57,680 nucleotides of DNA from Ferruginibacter sp. (GTDB lineage: Bacteria; Bacteroidota; Bacteroidia; Chitinophagales; Chitinophagaceae), in NCBI GenBank assembly GCA_019638635.1, contig JAHBTM010000009.1, positions 1-57,680 on the forward strand, written 5' to 3'. Shown here piece by piece: positions 16,999-24,859 of the stretch (within the stretch, counting starts at the first letter, position 1; every line of letters starts with the position of its first letter). The notes beneath the pieces were generated by a model, which saw nothing but the letters and a program-made list of their open reading frames with translations, did no database searches and was not told the origin of the DNA. The position numbers and the translations under genes are program-made.

Positions 16999-19900
16999 TT
17001 ATGTTTCTTCATCTTCTTCCATTAGTTGATGTAATTCAACAGCCAATTGGTTGTCTTTTACAAAATTGCACCAGTGGCAATCTTTTTTTCCGCAACCGGT
17101 ATAAAAATCGCGCTGTTGAATTTTATCCCAAACCTCTTTGATCTGATGCTTGACTGTTTCCATGTCGGCCGGAGAAATAACAATTTTTTCTTTACGGTAG
17201 TTTCCGTTTTTGTCGGGTTCAATAAAATCGAATTCGGTGCTCACTACTTTCCAATCGTGCTGATGGTAATCCACCAAAATTTTATAGAAAACCGCTTGCC
17301 TCCAATAATCGCCTCCCTCAGGATTTTTAGCATCCGGCGATTTTAGTTTAGGCAAGGCCTTTTCAATATTTCCTGTTTTATAGTCTACCACATTAACTTC
17401 TTTCCCGTTGAATTCCAGTTTATCAAGCTTTCCTTTCAGCGGCACATCATTCACTACAACATGACGAATGTTTCTTTCTACCGCCACTACTTTATTCCAG
17501 GTATGGATGTATTTATCGTAATAATTTTTCAATACATCATGTCCGTATTCCATTCTGCGGTTGAAAGCTTCTTTTGTGAAGTTTTCGCGGTGCTTGCGCA
17601 TGTACCATTCAAAATCGCCTATCATTTCGTCTGAAGAAGGAAACTGTTCTCCGGGATGGGCTTTCATTTTGGTAAAGAGTTTTTCAACTGCATAATGCAC
17701 GGCACTTCCAAATTCAGTATTTTCATTTTTTCCGGAGGGGATGCGCAACAGGTTTCGGTAATAAAATCCGAGCGGACATTTAAGATAGGCGTTCAAGGCA
17801 GTTACGTTCATCACAAATTTGCTGAGTATTTGGCTAACGAAAGCTTCTTCGGTTTTTTCAATCTCCGGTGCCAGTTCAGAAAATTGCAAGTGATTATACT
17901 CGAGTATCTCTTCATCACTCAGGGTAACGGTTTGAGTAGGTAATGCATGTTTTTCCAGAATTTCAGCGAGGAACATGGTAGGTTCGAGTAATTTACCATC
18001 GTTGCGATAATTGGCATACGACAAATGTAGCTGTACTTCTGCACGTGTGAGTGCAACGTAAAACAACCGGCGCAATTCTTCTTCACTCGTGCTTCCCGAT
18101 GCGGCGCTGAACATGGTGTCGGGGAGTTTATATCCTCGGTCCGATTTGTTTTTCTTCTCCCAGAACACAGCGTTTAGTCCGGCAAAAAACACATGTTCAA
18201 ATTCCAATCCTTTGCTGCCGTGTGCCGTGAGCAGGTTCACCGCTTTATCACTACCGGTTACCTGTACCAGCGGAATAGGCAATCCCTCACTCTTCATGAG
18301 TGCTATCATGCTCATCAGTTCATCAAGGTTCAGGAACGGATTGCGGGTGTTTTCCTCTTTTATAAAATCAAACAGGGCTGTCAGCAGTTGCATCAGTTCA
18401 ATCTTGTCATTGCTTTTCATGATGTAACTCAATACACCTGCCTGGCGCATCATTTTTTCGAATAATTGTTGCAGGGTGAGGTTGGGCACATCAGCAATCA
18501 GTGATTCGAGCATCTTACTCACGCTTCCCAATTGAGGATACAGGCCGGCATCAAACAAATCTTTTGGAGGTTCTTCCTGTTTTTCAGCGATGAGTTTGCG
18601 GATAGATGCGGCTTCACCACTGTATTTGCGGCTATTGGCCTCAACAGTTACTTTGGCAATTTCAATGGGTGGTATCTGGTAAAAATCGAAATGTAAAATT
18701 TCAAATAGCATTTCATCACCCCCATAAGGCACATCATGTTCAGCATTCAAATAACTGAGTAGGGTGATGATTTTATGGATGAAAGGATGTTCAAGAATAT
18801 TGATCGATCTTTTGGAATAAAAAGGAATTTGTTTCAACCGGAAATAGCGGGAGAGTTCTTCACCGTATTTATTCTCCTTATAAATAACAGCTATCTTCTC
18901 CGGCAAGGTGCCAGACGCTATGCGTGCGGCAATTTGTTGTGTAATCCAAATCATTTCTTCCTTAGCCGAATTGCATACAAAAATTTCCGGTGGATGTTGC
19001 AGGTGTTGGATGCGGATGTTGGAAGATTGTAAATCTTTGCTGAGTCCGCCAATTTGTGTAACAAGCCTTTCCGTGTTTTTATCAATCAGTGTTTTGCTGA
19101 TATCGAGTATGGGTTGTGTACTACGGTAGTTGTTGGTCAGGACGATTGTTTTCAGGTTATCCGCATACCGGTGTGCAAAGAGCAGCATGTTTTCAATATT
19201 GGCACCCTGAAAACGGAAGATGCTCTGATCATCATCACCCACCACAAACACATTGGGGTTATCCCAGTAATGAATCAGCAATTCCACAATCCTGTTTTGC
19301 GTGCCGCTGGTATCCTGAAACTCATCTACCAGTATATGTTGAAATTTCTCCTGGTAGTTTGCCAAAACCTGTGGATGTTGTTCAAACACACGGATAACCC
19401 AGTTAATCATGTCATCAAAATCATACCGGTTTTTTTGTCGCATCATCTCCTGAAAGCGATCAAACTCCATAACGGCAGCGCCTAAACGCTCTGCTCGTTG
19501 AATCTCTTCTTTAACCTTACCTTCTTTTAAATCACCTGCATTGAATTGTTTATATTTTTTCTGATATCTGAATTCAGGCCGGTCGGGCAAGCTGTCTATG
19601 TATTCTTTTATTTTTCCTGTGATGTATTCCGGTGTCCAACCTTCCCGCTTCATGGTTGAGAACAGAGAGCGGAGGTGTGGGATTTCATAATACACATTGC
19701 CCCTGTATCTTTTCAGCGGATGGTTTTTAGGCAACTGATCAATCAGTGTTTTAAACAACTGAATGGCTTCCAGCTCTGAGATTGCTTCGAGTGCATTTTT
19801 TTCAAACAGGTTGAGGTTATCCTGAATGACATCATTACAAAATGCGTGAAAGGTGTAAATGTTCACCTTATAGGCATCTGCCCCAATAAACTGTTGCAGT

Positions 19901-20145
19901 CTCCGGCGCATGGCCACTGCACCCGCATCGGTATACGTAAGACAAAGAATATTTTCAGGTAAGGCATCGGTTTCCAGTAATATCTTTCCAATGCGTGCGG
20001 CAAGGATTTGTGTTTTACCGGTTCCGGGTCCGGCAATTACCATCACCGGTCCTTCGATGCTGTCAACGGCTAACTGCTGATTTTTATTAAGTTGATTGTA
20101 TGTTTCTTTGAATTTTTCTTCTAACCGTTGCGGATGAGCCTTCAT
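16999..20145 (-). CDS. UvrD/Rep-type helicase with C-terminal PD-(D/E)XK Fe-S nuclease domain
   Basis: 1048 residues. Superfamily 1A helicase motifs: Q motif LNKNQQLAVDS, Walker A GPGTGKT (39-45), Walker B VDEFQD (273-278), VVGDDDQSIFRFQGA, LTNNYRSTQPIL, LLTAHGSKGLEFEHVFF and LFYVALTRA. The C-terminal third is an AddB/RecB-like nuclease: FGSAVHYAVE, GKLDKLEF and VVDYKTG supply the PD-(D/E)XK core. One Cys before it (YLKCPLGFYYR) and three at the end (Cys1018, 1023, 1026 in CGKKDCHWC) match the Fe-S staple. This joins in one chain the activities shared by AddA and AddB; a role in double-strand break processing or processing of foreign DNA is inferred. It appears monocistronic. Confidence 0.92.
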   Translation of the reverse strand: MKAHPQRLEEKFKETYNQLNKNQQLAVDSIEGPVMVIAGPGTGKTQILAARIGKILLETDALPENILCLTYTDAGAVAMRRRLQQFIGADAYKVNIYTFHAFCNDVIQDNLNLFEKNALEAISELEAIQLFKTLIDQLPKNHPLKRYRGNVYYEIPHLRSLFSTMKREGWTPEYITGKIKEYIDSLPDRPEFRYQKKYKQFNAGDLKEGKVKEEIQRAERLGAAVMEFDRFQEMMRQKNRYDFDDMINWVIRVFEQHPQVLANYQEKFQHILVDEFQDTSGTQNRIVELLIHYWDNPNVFVVGDDDQSIFRFQGANIENMLLFAHRYADNLKTIVLTNNYRSTQPILDISKTLIDKNTERLVTQIGGLSKDLQSSNIRIQHLQHPPEIFVCNSAKEEMIWITQQIAARIASGTLPEKIAVIYKENKYGEELSRYFRLKQIPFYSKRSINILEHPFIHKIITLLSYLNAEHDVPYGGDEMLFEILHFDFYQIPPIEIAKVTVEANSRKYSGEAASIRKLIAEKQEEPPKDLFDAGLYPQLGSVSKMLESLIADVPNLTLQQLFEKMMRQAGVLSYIMKSNDKIELMQLLTALFDFIKEENTRNPFLNLDELMSMIALMKSEGLPIPLVQVTGSDKAVNLLTAHGSKGLEFEHVFFAGLNAVFWEKKNKSDRGYKLPDTMFSAASGSTSEEELRRLFYVALTRAEVQLHLSYANYRNDGKLLEPTMFLAEILEKHALPTQTVTLSDEEILEYNHLQFSELAPEIEKTEEAFVSQILSKFVMNVTALNAYLKCPLGFYYRNLLRIPSGKNENTEFGSAVHYAVEKLFTKMKAHPGEQFPSSDEMIGDFEWYMRKHRENFTKEAFNRRMEYGHDVLKNYYDKYIHTWNKVVAVERNIRHVVVNDVPLKGKLDKLEFNGKEVNVVDYKTGNIEKALPKLKSPDAKNPEGGDYWRQAVFYKILVDYHQHDWKVVSTEFDFIEPDKNGNYRKEKIVISPADMETVKHQIKEVWDKIQQRDFYTGCGKKDCHWCNFVKDNQLAVELHQLMEEDEET

Positions 20146-20219
20146 AGAGTGAATGATTGATTACAGTAAGTTTTAAAATTACTGAATAATCCGTATCATT
20201 TTTCTAAAGCAACATCGCA

Positions 20220-20876
20220 TTAGCCCGGCATGCGGCCAATGTATTTTTCAATCTGCTTAATTTGATCTACAATTTGAGGAGTAGTAGGTTTGAATGATTT
20301 TGCCTTTTTAAAATAATCTTTTGCTGCGCGGAATTCTCTTTTGTTCATCATGATGGAACACAGTTGAAGATACGCCACCGCATTGTTTTCATTATCCGGT
20401 AAACCGGCACGTATGGCCTGGCGGATGTAGGCTTCTCCACCTTTGAAATCACCTTTTTGTAAACAGAGCATACCCAATTGTAATTTGTTAGGGCCTTCTG
20501 CTTGTTTGGTGAGAGAGCCGCCGCCTAAATCTAAACTTTTACGCATGTGTTTTTCAGCGGTATCCAGATCGTTATCAGCCATTGCCAGATTGCCTTTGAT
20601 GGTATAATACACCGATCGAACCGGTTTGATGAGCAAACCCGGAAACTTGATACTGTTAACAACCCGTTTGGCTTCTTCAATATTTCCTGTTTCCATTGCA
20701 TCCTGAATCAGGCGCATCGGACCCAGGAGGAAGTGCCCCAGTAACATCACCAGAGCCAGCAGGTATAGGATGAACGAGGGCCAGAAACTCGTTTGATAAT
20801 TCACAAATATGGCCAGTGCAAGCATCACAATGCCCAGGGGCAAACGGTAACGTATGAATAACGACATCCACTTCAT
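20220..20876 (-). CDS. Membrane-anchored tetratricopeptide repeat protein
   Basis: 218 residues from the ATG at 20876; a longer frame starts with TTG at 20900. Two N-terminal membrane helices (about 7-24 and 30-50) are followed by a soluble part with roughly three TPR-like repeats: EAKRVVNSI...YYTIKGNLAMADNDLDTAEKHM, LQLGMLCLQKGDFKGGEAYI, and AYLQLCSIMMNKREFRAAKDYF. This is a protein-protein interaction scaffold on the inner membrane. Partners unknown. Confidence 0.8.
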   Translation of the reverse strand: MKWMSLFIRYRLPLGIVMLALAIFVNYQTSFWPSFILYLLALVMLLGHFLLGPMRLIQDAMETGNIEEAKRVVNSIKFPGLLIKPVRSVYYTIKGNLAMADNDLDTAEKHMRKSLDLGGGSLTKQAEGPNKLQLGMLCLQKGDFKGGEAYIRQAIRAGLPDNENNAVAYLQLCSIMMNKREFRAAKDYFKKAKSFKPTTPQIVDQIKQIEKYIGRMPG

Positions 20877-21042
20877 AACTCTTTCGAAATTTGGGTGCAA
20901 AGATAGGAAGGTTGAAACAGATGGATGGAGATGAATGTTAGTGTGTTTCAGGTGCAGTATATGCCGGGGATTTAGTTCAAATCAAACAGCATCCACCTCC
21001 GGTTCCGGTTGTCTTTTAAGCAGTATGAAGAGTATCGGGATG

Positions 21043-21924
21043 TTACCAGTTTCGAATCATATTGGCCACGCCGTTTGATTTCGATTTTTCGAGATAATCA
21101 ATCAGTGCCGAATGGCTCAGGGTTTCCGTTTGATTTTTCAGTGCACTCCAAACATGTTGTACAGCCGGTTTCCCTTCGGCATCGTAGATATCGGCAGCAG
21201 CCTTATGCCAACGGCTTTGGTACCAGCCATAATTTTTAGGGTGCTGGCTTGCAATTTCTTCGTATCTGTTGTGTACATCGTCCAAACTGGTATATTTAAA
21301 ATCTTTAGAACCTCCGGCGATCACCATTTGAGGAAATACCGTGAGGGCGGGAAGTAATTGAGGGGATTGTTCGGCGATATAGGTATGCAACATCATATTG
21401 ACAAGCAGCTCGCCCATCCATTTTCTTTGTGTTTGAATACCGGCCTGAAAGTGAAAAGCGTGCCCTAACTCATGAATAGCCAGCAAATCGAAAAAAGGTT
21501 GCATGCTCAGGGTGCCGTCTTCGGTTTTATACGTGTTTTGAATTTGCGTTGCCAATGCTTCAGGCAATTCATTCAGCGGCGGAATAAAACTTTTCCAAAG
21601 GGCATTATCGTGCGCAGCTACTACCAACTCTTTACTGTTTTTATAATGCGGCATACCCACCACCGGCATTTTGGTATATTGCGGCCAGTCGGATTCAGAC
21701 AACACCAGCAGTGTAACCTCAGCGCGGCTATTGAGAAGCTGCTCAAAGTACTCCATAGCGTGTTGTACCTGTTGTGCAATGGCTTGGGCTCTTGGTTCGT
21801 ACCCATTGCTGTAAAACACTTTAAGTGAGGTTGTGTGGAGCGATAGTAAATTTTTGTAGTTCTGTGCTTTAATGTTTTCAACCATAAAAAGGCTGCATAT
21901 CAATACAATCATTATTTTTTTCAT
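21043..21924 (-). CDS. Secreted HExxH putative zinc metallopeptidase
   Basis: 293 residues with a signal peptide (MKKIMIVLICSLFMVENIKAQ). The zinc motif HELGHAFHF lies near the middle, with a downstream Glu in KWMGELLVN as candidate third ligand, a gluzincin arrangement like the MA-clan basic secretory and peptidase-MA-like families. The region before it (residues ~45-110) resembles the propeptide-like cystatin fold of such proteins, with LLVLSESDWPQY. No annotated subfamily can be named with certainty. It should act in the periplasm or outside. Stands alone between a TPR gene and an AraC-type regulator on the same strand. Confidence 0.75.
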   Translation of the reverse strand: MKKIMIVLICSLFMVENIKAQNYKNLLSLHTTSLKVFYSNGYEPRAQAIAQQVQHAMEYFEQLLNSRAEVTLLVLSESDWPQYTKMPVVGMPHYKNSKELVVAAHDNALWKSFIPPLNELPEALATQIQNTYKTEDGTLSMQPFFDLLAIHELGHAFHFQAGIQTQRKWMGELLVNMMLHTYIAEQSPQLLPALTVFPQMVIAGGSKDFKYTSLDDVHNRYEEIASQHPKNYGWYQSRWHKAAADIYDAEGKPAVQHVWSALKNQTETLSHSALIDYLEKSKSNGVANMIRNW

Positions 21925-21987
21925 GGTGATTATTTTTTATGTAAAATTCATCTTTCACCGATTGAAAAAATAGTATAAAAACGACAT

Positions 21988-22860
21988 TTATAACCGAAGC
22001 CCTATCTGCATTTTAACCGGTTGTTCTTCCAGCATTTTTTCTACCTTTTTAGGTGTGGTGCCAGCGAATGCTTTGAAATCGCGGATAAAGTGCATCTGAT
22101 CAAAATAGCCGCACCGGTGTGCAATGTCGGTCCAACTTAATTTTGTGTATTCTTCCCGCATCCGGTAGGCTTTGGAAAAACGTATGATTCGTGCGAACAA
22201 TTTAGGGGGAAGTCCGATTCGTTGCCGGCTCACCCTTTCAAACTGACGTACGCTAAGGCAGGCGAGAGATGCAATTTGTTCAATGGATGTAGATGGATTC
22301 TCTTTAAACAGTTCGAGCATAGCCATATCGAAAGGCAGTAAAGGTTTCATTCGGTCGAGCTGACTCAGCAAAAACATTTCAATGATATTTTTAATCTCAA
22401 GATTGTGATGGGCAAGGTGTAGTTTTTCGTTCACCGTTTTCATTTGTTTGCCAAATACCTCTTCGGCATCATAATGTCCGTCAATGAGTTCATGCATAGG
22501 TACACCGATGAGCCGGTACAACCCACCGGGATGAAAACCTACACGAACAGCGCGGTGATGGCGGTTGATATCAATACTCACACTGTTCAGTTGCTGGCCT
22601 ACAATTACGCTGTTCGGTTGTTCCTCAAAATTATCCGAACCCCATTTCCTGACTTTAATTTTATCACCAATGTAAAAAAAGAGAGAAGGTTGCGGTGTAG
22701 GAGGATAGGTGCACACTTCATTGGCATGATGATTATGTATTTGATAATTCACAATCATGATGCATTGAATCCATTCCTGTAACAGGGGGTGAGGCTTGAA
22801 AAATTGTATATCCACCGTTCTTCCTTTACAAATTGAAGCTACGTTTTTTTTATTAAACAT
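21988..22860 (-). CDS. AraC family transcriptional regulator (N-terminal DUF6597-like sensor)
   Basis: 290 residues from ATG 22860; an in-frame ATG at 22992 would add 44 residues without family support, so I prefer the shorter form. The N-terminal half (IQFFKPHPLLQEWIQCIMIVNY ... VGFHPGGLYRLIGVPMHEL) is the ligand-sensing domain common in Bacteroidota AraC proteins. The C-terminus has two helix-turn-helix units: SIEQIASLACLSVRQFERVS and KLSWTDIAHRCGYFDQMHFI followed by RDFKAFAGTTPKK. It would activate unknown genes, perhaps the metallopeptidase gene directly downstream (64 bases away). Confidence 0.88.
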   Translation of the reverse strand: MFNKKNVASICKGRTVDIQFFKPHPLLQEWIQCIMIVNYQIHNHHANEVCTYPPTPQPSLFFYIGDKIKVRKWGSDNFEEQPNSVIVGQQLNSVSIDINRHHRAVRVGFHPGGLYRLIGVPMHELIDGHYDAEEVFGKQMKTVNEKLHLAHHNLEIKNIIEMFLLSQLDRMKPLLPFDMAMLELFKENPSTSIEQIASLACLSVRQFERVSRQRIGLPPKLFARIIRFSKAYRMREEYTKLSWTDIAHRCGYFDQMHFIRDFKAFAGTTPKKVEKMLEEQPVKMQIGLRL

Positions 22861-23052
22861 GAAGAAGGAGGGGGGTACTGCATCATTCGTACAAACGAAC
22901 AGGTATTTGTGATGAGTGAAAGGTTCAGGTATTCTATGTTGGGTGAAATGTTTTATTGAATTTATCAAGGTTGAATCCTGGTTGAAACCCATTTAACTTC
23001 AATCCGGGGCAACGTACACGCCAACATAATCCGAACAATCACTTAGCCATGC

Positions 23053-23279
23053 CTTCGTGGTTGAATATGTCACATTTCCATTTGGATGTTATAATCATGC
23101 GGTCACTTGGAGCCGAGGGAATGAAGCGCTGCTATATGTTTTTAATTTTTGAGCCATCTTCTTCTCAAGAGATTACAGCACTTCACATACCCCGCAAACT
23201 CCCCATCCGGGGCATTGTGCGCATCAACTTTTTTCACGAACTTTAAAATGGGCTTGAGGGTGTGCCGGCCCTAGGGGAG
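23053..23279. repeat. Intergenic repeat, copy 1 (~226 bp)
   Basis: Nearly identical over its length to the block at 23367-23594: same order of segments from CTTCGTGGTTGAATATGTCA through AAATGGGCTTGAGGG to GCCGGCCCTAGGGGAG, with scattered substitutions and 1-base indels. The inner CCCCGC...CCGGGG part can fold. No open frame is shared between the copies, so it is a non-coding element. Confidence 0.85.
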
Positions 23280-23366
23280 GAAAATGTATAATTGAACATT
23301 AAAACGTCGTATAATCTTCTTCGTTAGGATATCTTGTGGTTCCATTTTTTTGTTTTTATGCCACCT

Positions 23367-23594
23367 CTTCGTGGTTGAATATGTCACATTTCCATTTGGA
23401 TGTTATAATCATGCGGTCACTTGGAGCCGAGGGAATGAAGCGCTGCTATATGTTTTTTAACTTTTGAGCCATCTTCTTTTCAAGAGATTACAGCACTTCA
23501 CATACCCCGCAAACTCCCCATCCGGGGCATTGTGTGCATCAACTTTTTTCAGAACTTTAAAATGGGCTTGAGGGTGTGCCGGCCCTAGGGGAGA
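23367..23594. repeat. Intergenic repeat, copy 2 (~226 bp)
   Basis: Direct repeat of the block at 23053-23279, offset about 314 bases, differing by a few substitutions and single-base indels. The 88-bp spacer between copies is unrelated AT-rich sequence. Confidence 0.85.
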
Positions 23595-23667
23595 TTATAT
23601 TGGTTTAGCGCAAAACGACCAGATGTAATAGACTATAATTCTATTTTCATCACCATAACATTACCCA

Positions 23668-23753
23668 TTTAACCCCCATTCGCAGCATTGACAGGAATCA
23701 AAAATTTTCAGAACTTTAAAATGGGCTTGAGGGTGTGCCGGCCCTAGGGAGGA
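23668..23753. repeat. Intergenic repeat, truncated and diverged copy 3
   Basis: The last ~48 bases (from TTCAGAACTTTAAAATGGGC to GCCGGCCCTAGGG) are almost identical to the ends of copies 1 and 2. The preceding ~38 bases align only weakly. Conservation of the 3' end in all three copies marks it as the functional or most recently copied end. Confidence 0.75.
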
Positions 23754-23956
23754 ATACTTTTTTCAAGCACTTGGTATAAATGACTATAATATTTATTACC
23801 TTATCTTCAGCGTCCCCCTATACTTCATATAATACTCTGATATTAAATTTCCGATAATACAGCACGTTGAATATTCAATCGTCAGGGTTCACAAATGCTA
23901 AAAATGTTTGCATTGCAACACATCTGCAGATTAACTTAAATATACCGAAAAATTGT

Positions 23957-24599
23957 GAAGCCGACGGGTCATCTGTCGGCGTGATGTATCCGCAGATTCA
24001 TCAATCGAAAAAGAAATTTGTGAAGCCGACAGATTCATCTGTCGGTTTGAAGTATCCCCGCGGATTCATCAATCGAAAAAGAAATTTGTAATGCCGACAG
24101 ATTCATCTGTCGGCATGAAGTATCCCCGCGGATTCATCAATCGAAAAAGAAATTTGTGAAGCCGACAGATTCATCTGTCGGTTTGAAGTATCCCCGCAGA
24201 TTCATCAATCGAAAAAGAAATTTGTGAAGCCGATAGATTCATCTGTCGGTTTGAAGTATCCCCGCGGATTCATCAATCGAAAAAGAAATTTGTGAAGCCG
24301 ACAGATTCATCTGTCGGCATGATGCATCCCCGCGGATTCATCAATCGAAAATGAAATTTGTGAAGCCGACAAATTCATCTGTCGGCATGATGTATCCCCA
24401 CGGATTCATCAATCGAAAAAGAAAATTGTGAAGCCGATAGATTCATTTGTCGGCATGAAGTATCCCCGCGGATTCATCAATCGAAAAAGAAATTTGTGAA
24501 GCCGACAGATTCATCTGTCGGTATGATGTATCCCCGCAGATTCATCAATCAAAAAAGAAATTTGTGAAGCCGACAGATTCATCTGACGGCATGAAGTAG
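23957..24599. repeat. 68-bp tandem repeat array, ten units, each with a 20-bp palindrome
   Basis: The CCGAC/CCGAT landmark occurs at 23961, 24026, 24094, 24162, 24230, 24298, 24366, 24434, 24502 and 24570: nine intervals, the first 65 and the others exactly 68 bases. Each unit carries CCGACAGAT-TC-ATCTGTCGG, a perfect 9-bp inverted repeat in five of the ten units, followed by a GATTCATC-containing AT-rich stretch. Units differ by scattered point changes. The array abuts the 3' side of the minus-strand tRNA-Arg gene. There are no unique spacers. Confidence 0.95.
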
Positions 24600-24616
24600 T
24601 CCCACAATCGGCGTAG

Positions 24617-24688
24617 TGGTCTTACCAGGACTCGAACCTGGATCTAGAGTTTAGGAAACTCCTATTCTATCCCTTGAACTATAAGACC
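24617..24688 (-). tRNA. tRNA-Arg (anticodon CCU)
   Basis: 72 nt on the minus strand. Acceptor GGTCTTA pairs with TAAGACC, the D arm contains GTTCAAGGGATAGAAT, the anticodon stem GGAGT/ACTCT encloses the loop TTCCTAA (anticodon CCT), and the T arm is CCAGG-TTCGAGT-CCTGG. The discriminator is A and CCA is not encoded. It reads AGG codons. It resembles the tRNA-Arg at the right end of the window in its arm sequences. Confidence 0.93.
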
Positions 24689-24701
24689 ACTTCGCCTGCG
24701 G

Positions 24702-24729
24702 GATATTATATCCATTGAACTACGGGACC
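24702..24729 (-). pseudogene. 5' fragment of a tRNA (probably tRNA-Arg)
   Basis: GGTCCCG, TA, then GTTCAATGGATATAAT reproduces the acceptor 5' strand and the D arm of a tRNA, aligned with the intact tRNA-Arg that starts 14 bases further on. No anticodon or T arm follows. Looks like a decayed duplicate or a relic of integration at a tRNA gene. Confidence 0.6.
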
Positions 24730-24859
24730 AATTAGACGCCTCACGATTCTCGCAAAACGGTGGGCGAAATTATAACTTTTTGTGCATTTTCCTAGGATGA
24801 ATGCTTTTAAAACCTATGTTCTAACGGTGAGGTACATCAACCCTTACGCCCGCTACGGC

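Noticed and set aside
23049-23246. Open frame of 65 codons on the plus strand within repeat copy 1
   Set aside because: The frame is broken in copy 2 of the same repeat, so it is not conserved as a protein.
23957-24600. Tandem repeats considered as a CRISPR array
   Set aside because: The whole 68-bp unit is repeated, including what would be the spacers, and no cas genes are near.
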